Assembly: GCA_024684175.1 (NCBI GenBank)
Contig: JAIKXJ010000063.1
Span: 186,001-250,000, forward strand
From: Erysipelotrichaceae bacterium
GTDB taxonomy: Bacteria > Bacillota_I > Bacilli_A > Erysipelotrichales > Erysipelotrichaceae
Length of the DNA stretch: 64,000 bases
Reading direction: 5' to 3'
Shown here: positions 59,651 to 64,000 of the stretch, piece by piece
Layout of the letters: every line of letters begins with the position of its first letter
Numbering within the stretch: position 1 is the first letter of the stretch
The notes under the pieces: model-generated
What the model was told of the DNA's origin: nothing
The model's input: the letters and a program-made list of their open reading frames with translations, nothing else
The model's database searches: none
Position numbers and translations under genes: made by a program

Positions 59651-61029
59651 CCCAATTTCGCCTCCGCTTTCAGATAAGGTCCGCCGTCAGAAACGTAGAC
59701 CCATTCCTTATGGCCTTTGCCGCACATGCCGGATCCGTGGACCGTCACTTCATCCGAGACCATTGAGATCGAACTGAGCAAGTCGATGACATAGCCGGAA
59801 ATGACGACCGGTGCGATCATCTCGCCGGTGAATTCTCCGTCCTTGATCTCCAGGCCGTAGGAAGCCGTGCACTGGATCTGCCAGTTCTTCGGATCTTCCA
59901 TGCCGTTGTTGGTCTGACAAAGGAGATATCCGTGTTTCACGGATTTGATCATATCCTCATATTTATCTTTGCCCGGGCCGAACCATGTGTTGGTCATGCG
60001 GGTATAGACTTTACGCTGGTAATCCTGTCTCCTGCCGTTTCCCGTCGGCTCACTGCCGAGCTCCATGGCACTCAGACTGTCGGAGATGCCTGTCTGCAAG
60101 ATGCCCTTTTTGATGATCTGGGTATTGTGAGCTTCGACGCCGTCGTCATCGAAGAAATAAGATGCAGCCGAAAGACAGCTGGCAGCACCGTCGTACATAT
60201 CGACCAGCGGAGAAGCGACATACTTACCGACATAATCGATCGCTTTCGCTCTGTTTTTGACGAACATATCCATCTCCACGCCATGGCCGAACGCTTCATG
60301 GGCGATCAGCCCGGAGATCGAAGGATCGGTGATGATCGTATATTTGCCCGGCTTGACCGGCTTGGCATCCAGCATCTTCACGGCGATGTTCAAAACATCG
60401 TCTGCTTCCTTTGCGAATTTGTCCAGCGCCAGATCAGAATCCGCTTCGCCTTGCGCAGAGTAATTGGACTTGATGTTGTCTCCGTCTCTGACCACCGTCA
60501 TCAACATCACGTTGATCCAGTCATATTTCTGAGACAGACACTTTTTCTCAGAAACGAAGATCTTGGATATCTGACGCTTCACGTATGCCGTATTGACATT
60601 GATCAGACGGCTTTCTTTCTTGTGCAGCTCATCCTTGACAGCGGAAAGCTTATCGATGATCTGCTTATTGGACAGTTTGGAAGGATCTTCCCTCAGGAAA
60701 TCCTCAACATGCGGCTGTTCTTCCAGCATCCTGACTTTAAAATCTTTGGAATAGACTTCATCGAGCTTCACGGCATTTTTGACAGATGCAGCCTTGAGAC
60801 CGCGGATATCGTTACAGGAATACTCGCTGTAACGGCCGTCCTTATAGACCTTGATGACGAAACCGCACTCGTTGTCCACTTCATCGAGCGAATTGATCCT
60901 CGTCGAGACCGAGATCCGCTTGGTATTGACACAAGTACCCAGGATCGACACATAGTCGAACGACTTTCTTAAGTCTTCGACCAGCTTTTTGGCATCGGGG
61001 ATCCTTGATCTCAGATATTTATCAAGCAT
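59647..61029 (-). CDS. tldD: TldD zinc metalloprotease
   Basis: 460 residues from ATG 61029 (MLDKYLRSRIPD), with GGAGGAGTAA upstream; an earlier Met lacks such a site and lies inside the ABC-F gene. Catalytic HExxxH motif is HEAFGHGVEMD, with further ligands in CGKGHKEWV-like sequence near the C-terminus. Works with TldE. Related pairs mature peptide antibiotics or clear peptides; no RiPP genes are in view. Confidence 0.93.
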   Translation of the reverse strand: MLDKYLRSRIPDAKKLVEDLRKSFDYVSILGTCVNTKRISVSTRINSLDEVDNECGFVIKVYKDGRYSEYSCNDIRGLKAASVKNAVKLDEVYSKDFKVRMLEEQPHVEDFLREDPSKLSNKQIIDKLSAVKDELHKKESRLINVNTAYVKRQISKIFVSEKKCLSQKYDWINVMLMTVVRDGDNIKSNYSAQGEADSDLALDKFAKEADDVLNIAVKMLDAKPVKPGKYTIITDPSISGLIAHEAFGHGVEMDMFVKNRAKAIDYVGKYVASPLVDMYDGAASCLSAASYFFDDDGVEAHNTQIIKKGILQTGISDSLSAMELGSEPTGNGRRQDYQRKVYTRMTNTWFGPGKDKYEDMIKSVKHGYLLCQTNNGMEDPKNWQIQCTASYGLEIKDGEFTGEMIAPVVISGYVIDLLSSISMVSDEVTVHGSGMCGKGHKEWVYVSDGGPYLKAEAKLG

Positions 61030-61040
61030 TTTTACTCCTC

Positions 61041-62906
61041 CTACTTGTTCTTTTCTTCTTCCTGCAGCATCGCTTCTTCCCATTTCTCCTCCAAGGCATG
61101 GATCTGATTGTGGATCTCATCGATCTCATCGTCGAGTTCCGCCATCTTCTTCATGTCCTGGTAGTATTCCGGTTCGTAGCGAAGTGCCCGCTTGTCTTCC
61201 AATATGTCTTCCATCAAAGAGATCTCGTTCTCCAGACGCTTCAGATTGTATTTCGGCTTCTGTTTGATCTCTTTCAACGGTTTTTCATTCTTTTCCTGTT
61301 TAGGCTTGCTTGCCTCTTCCTTGACTTTGACATCGATATAATCCTTGTAGCCGTCAGGATAATAGGTCACCTTGTCTTCATCGATGACCAGGCAGGATGT
61401 CGCGATCTTTCTGATGAAATATCGGTCATGGGATACGAACAGGATCGTCCCATCATATTCGTTGAGGGCATTCTCCAAAGCTTCCTTAGAGATGATGTCA
61501 AGGTGATTAGTCGGCTCATCCAGGATGAGGAAGTTGGCTTTTTTCATCATCAGCTTGGCCAAAGACAGCCGGACTTTCTCCCCGCCCGATAAGACATTGA
61601 CCTCCTTGAAGACTTCATCGGAAGTGAACAGGAAGGCACCTAAAACGGACCGCACCTTATACATGTCAAGATCGGGGTAATCGTTCCAAAGTTCCTCCAG
61701 GACGGTATTGCCGCTATGGAAGTTCGCCAGGTTCTGATCGAAGTATCCGATCTGGATCTGATGTCCCAGCATCATGTAACCGCCTAAAGGTTCGACTTCA
61801 CCGATGATCGACTTCAGCAGTGTCGACTTTCCGGTGCCGTTATCGCCCATGACACAGATCCTTTCCCCTCTCTGGATCTCCAGGCTCACTTCGGCTAAGA
61901 GTTTGTCATAGCCGACTTGAAAATGGTCGAGACTCAGCACGTTCTTGCCGCCCCGGACACCGCAGGTGAACTTCGCCTTGAATGCCTTAGTGTCGGCTTT
62001 CTTGGGATCATCGATCTTATCCATCCGCTCAAGATATTTGATCTTGGATTGCGCGAAGGCGGCTTTATTCTTCTTGTAACGGAACTTTTCGATCAATTCC
62101 TCAAGACGCTTGATGTCCTTCTGCTGTCTGCGGTAGGCTGCTTCCTGGCGGATCAGATCGTTCTTCTTCTGTTCGACGAAACTGGAATAATTGCCGGCAT
62201 ACCGTTTGATACCGCCGTATTCGAGCTCATAGACCACGTTGACGCTGCGGTCAAGGAAGACACGGTCGTGAGAAACGATGACCATCGCTTTCTTATATTT
62301 GGCCAGATAATTCTCCAGCCATTCGATCGTCGAAAGATCGAGATGATTGGTCGGCTCATCCAACAGCAGCAGATCCGGTTTGGACAAAAGGAGGCCGGCA
62401 AAGGCGATCTTGGTCTTTTCGCCTCCCGAGAACGATGAGACTTTGCGGTCCAGATCCGCTTCCTTGAAACCGAAGCCGTTCAGCACCGACAGCATCTCCG
62501 AATGATAAGTATAGCCTCCGGCATACTTGTAGTCTTCTTCCAGCTTCGCGTATTTTTCGATCAGTTTCTCGTCATGATCGCTCTCCATCTGCTTTGAGAT
62601 CTCGTCGATCTGTTTCTCAAGATCCTTGATCTGACGGAAAACGCCGTCAAAGACTTCGCGCACGGTCTCTTCCGATAAGGCAAGCGCGTTCTGTTTCAGA
62701 TAAGAGATTGTCGTCTTATTGGCTTTGATCAGCTGACCGGAAGAAAGCTCACATTCTCCCGTGAGCACTTTTAAAAGAGTGGTCTTGCCACTCCCGTTGC
62801 GGCCTACCAGAGCGATCCTTTCGTTCTCGTTCACGGTAAAGTCGATATTTTCAAATACATCATTGGCACCGAAAAAAACGGTGCCGTCTGAAATCTGTAC
62901 GATCAT
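61041..62906 (-). CDS. ABC-F family ATPase
   Basis: 621 residues with two ATPase domains and no membrane part: GRNGSGKTTLLK ... SGGEKTKIA ... LDEPTNHLDLS, and GDNGTGKSTLLK ... SGGEKVRLS ... LDEPTNHLDI. A C-terminal helical extension from about 515 (KQKPKYNLKRLENEISLMED) suggests coiled coil. ABC-F proteins act on the ribosomal E site as translation factors or protect against antibiotics; the type here is unclear. Starts three bases after asnS. Confidence 0.93.
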   Translation of the reverse strand: MIVQISDGTVFFGANDVFENIDFTVNENERIALVGRNGSGKTTLLKVLTGECELSSGQLIKANKTTISYLKQNALALSEETVREVFDGVFRQIKDLEKQIDEISKQMESDHDEKLIEKYAKLEEDYKYAGGYTYHSEMLSVLNGFGFKEADLDRKVSSFSGGEKTKIAFAGLLLSKPDLLLLDEPTNHLDLSTIEWLENYLAKYKKAMVIVSHDRVFLDRSVNVVYELEYGGIKRYAGNYSSFVEQKKNDLIRQEAAYRRQQKDIKRLEELIEKFRYKKNKAAFAQSKIKYLERMDKIDDPKKADTKAFKAKFTCGVRGGKNVLSLDHFQVGYDKLLAEVSLEIQRGERICVMGDNGTGKSTLLKSIIGEVEPLGGYMMLGHQIQIGYFDQNLANFHSGNTVLEELWNDYPDLDMYKVRSVLGAFLFTSDEVFKEVNVLSGGEKVRLSLAKLMMKKANFLILDEPTNHLDIISKEALENALNEYDGTILFVSHDRYFIRKIATSCLVIDEDKVTYYPDGYKDYIDVKVKEEASKPKQEKNEKPLKEIKQKPKYNLKRLENEISLMEDILEDKRALRYEPEYYQDMKKMAELDDEIDEIHNQIHALEEKWEEAMLQEEEKNK

Positions 62907-62909
62907 TTA

Positions 62910-64000
62910 TCAATAAATAAGATTCTTCGGTGTACGCGGATAAGGAAGGACATCCCTGATGTTTTCCATACCGGTCAGATACATGACCATCCTCTCGAAG
63001 CCCAGACCGAAGCCTGCGTGTTTGCAGCCGCCGTATCTGCGCAGATCGAGATACCACTGATAACCGTCCTTGTCCATTCCGAGCTCATCCATCCTCTTTT
63101 CGAGAAGATCGAGACGCTCCTCACGCTGCGAACCGCCGACCAATTCACCGACATGCGGGACCAAAAGGTCGCAGGCAGCGACGGTCTTGCCGTCATCGTT
63201 GAGACGCATATAGAAGGCCTTGATGTCTTTCGGATAATCCGTCAGGAAGACCGGACCCTTGACGACCTGTTCCGACAGGTAGCGTTCATGTTCGGTATTG
63301 AGGTCCATGCCCCAGGAGACTTTGTTTTCAAATTGCACCGGTGCTTTCAATAAAATATCGATCGCTTCGGTATACGGCATGCGGCGGAACGTCGAATTGT
63401 AGACATGATCGAGCCTTTCCAATAAGGTCTTGTCGATCATATTATTGAAAAATTCGAGTTCTCTCGGGCACTCCTTGCGGACATACTCGATGCAATACTT
63501 GACCATATCTTCGATCAGCTGCATATCATCTTCCAGATCGGCAAAAGCGATCTCCGGTTCGATCATCCAGAATTCGGATGCGTGTGTCTTGGTGTTGGAA
63601 TTCTCCGAACGGAACGTCGGACCGAACGTGTAGACATCGCGGAACGCCATGGCAAAAGCTTCGACATGGAGCTGTCCGGACACCGTCAAAGAGGCGTGTT
63701 TGCCGAAGAAATCTTCTTCGTATTTATTGTCTTCTCTCGTCGTAACGGTAAAGACTTCGCCTGCACCTTCCGCATCGTTTCCGGTGATGATCGGTGTATG
63801 AACATAGACGAAACCCTGGCCCTGGAAGAATTCATGGATCGCCATCGCCAGTGCCGAACGGACTCTGAAGACTGCCATGAATGTGTTGGTACGCGGACGC
63901 AGGTGCGGGATCTCACGCAAGAATTCAAAAGAATGTCTCTTTTTCTGCAAAGGATATGTTTCCGAAGACGGACCTTCGACTTCGATCGAAGTTGCCTTGA
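62910..64000 (-). CDS. asnS: Asparaginyl-tRNA synthetase, 5' part missing
   Basis: About 363 codons to the window edge; the open frame continues past base 64000, so the N-terminal anticodon-binding domain is outside. Class II motifs: [35 protein letters not shown], and motif 3 [15 protein letters not shown] near the C-terminus. The THASEFWM and GSQREER sequences fit AsnRS rather than AspRS. Confidence 0.95.
   Translation of the reverse strand, partial: KATSIEVEGPSSETYPLQKKRHSFEFLREIPHLRPRTNTFMAVFRVRSALAMAIHEFFQGQGFVYVHTPIITGNDAEGAGEVFTVTTREDNKYEEDFFGKHASLTVSGQLHVEAFAMAFRDVYTFGPTFRSENSNTKTHASEFWMIEPEIAFADLEDDMQLIEDMVKYCIEYVRKECPRELEFFNNMIDKTLLERLDHVYNSTFRRMPYTEAIDILLKAPVQFENKVSWGMDLNTEHERYLSEQVVKGPVFLTDYPKDIKAFYMRLNDDGKTVAACDLLVPHVGELVGGSQREERLDLLEKRMDELGMDKDGYQWYLDLRRYGGCKHAGFGLGFERMVMYLTGMENIRDVLPYPRTPKNLIY

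Noticed and set aside
1..64000. CRISPR arrays, tRNA, rRNA, insertion sequences, prophage, antibiotic-synthesis or defence islands
   Set aside because: No regularly spaced repeats, clover-leaf sequences, transposase, integrase, capsid or toxin-antitoxin-like genes seen. TldD/TldE alone do not indicate a RiPP cluster, and DUF2779 without cas genes is not a CRISPR sign.

Overview
This 64 kb window is chromosomal DNA from a low-to-mid G+C Gram-positive bacterium (Bacillota). The gene set is core housekeeping plus nutrient uptake: the mraZ-rsmH-ftsL cell-wall cluster, a PTS enzyme I, a CcpA-type regulator, two T-box leaders, SepF, lipoproteins with Gram-positive lipoboxes and PPi-dependent phosphofructokinase. 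The gene order murC / DUF948-like / YtxH-like / ccpA / tyrS resembles the Bacillus order. My best guess is the Erysipelotrichia and relatives, which is inference without a database search. I see no rRNA, tRNA, CRISPR array, insertion sequence or prophage. Most genes lie on the minus strand.

Layout. 1-10.5 kb: start of the division/cell-wall cluster with a four-repeat MraZ operator, rpmF-yceD, tmcAL, a YebC-family regulator, ptsI, hibernation factor, a DUF2779 nuclease-like protein and a lipoprotein cyclophilin. 10.6-14.4 kb: galactose ABC importer mglBAC under a promoter overlapped by a perfect cre-type operator. 14.4-17.5 kb: a tryptophan T-box (specifier TGG) driving trpXYZ. 17.5-23.8 kb: galactokinase, ROK kinase, rimO, a MATE exporter and a DEAD-box helicase. 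23.8-33 kb: ispH, a MurJ-like flippase, tyrS, ccpA, two envelope proteins, murC, radC and lipoproteins. 33-41.4 kb: VanZ, a SAF-domain protein, an S1 protein, an NifU-like scaffold, an RlmI-like methylase, ileS with an isoleucine T-box, sepF and a HAD phosphatase. 41.4-47.1 kb: a branched-chain amino-acid importer operon (livKHMGF plus a CBS-ACT protein) behind a leader-peptide attenuator. 47.1-50.8 kb: asnA, pfp and a VanZ-like protein. 50.5-58.3 kb: an oligopeptide importer with unusual subunits. 58.4-64 kb: tldE, tldD, an ABC-F ATPase and asnS.

Most notable. (1) OppC carries about 290 extra residues forming seven RCC1-like repeats in its first extracytoplasmic loop, and OppF of the same operon has a coiled-coil insert of about 170 residues. 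(2) The liv operon is preceded by an unannotated 37-codon leader ORF crowded with Leu/Val/Ile codons and followed by a terminator, an attenuator design unusual in this phylum where T-boxes dominate; its own Shine-Dalgarno can be sequestered by its own codons. (3) At least thirteen genes have a -10 hexamer ending only 6-9 nt before the start codon and no normally spaced Shine-Dalgarno, which predicts leaderless or near-leaderless mRNAs; one 23-bp divergent gap serves two such GTG-start genes from one palindromic -10. (4) A ten-codon ORF with a strong ribosome site and one Trp codon sits between the Trp T-box terminator and trpX.

The window reads as a sugar- and amino-acid-scavenging organism. 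Galactose, tryptophan, branched-chain amino acids and peptides each have an ABC importer. In three of these operons the binding-protein gene comes first and is followed by an intercistronic hairpin that should favour its mRNA. Tryptophan uptake, isoleucyl-tRNA synthesis and branched-chain uptake are tied to aminoacyl-tRNA supply by RNA-based attenuation.
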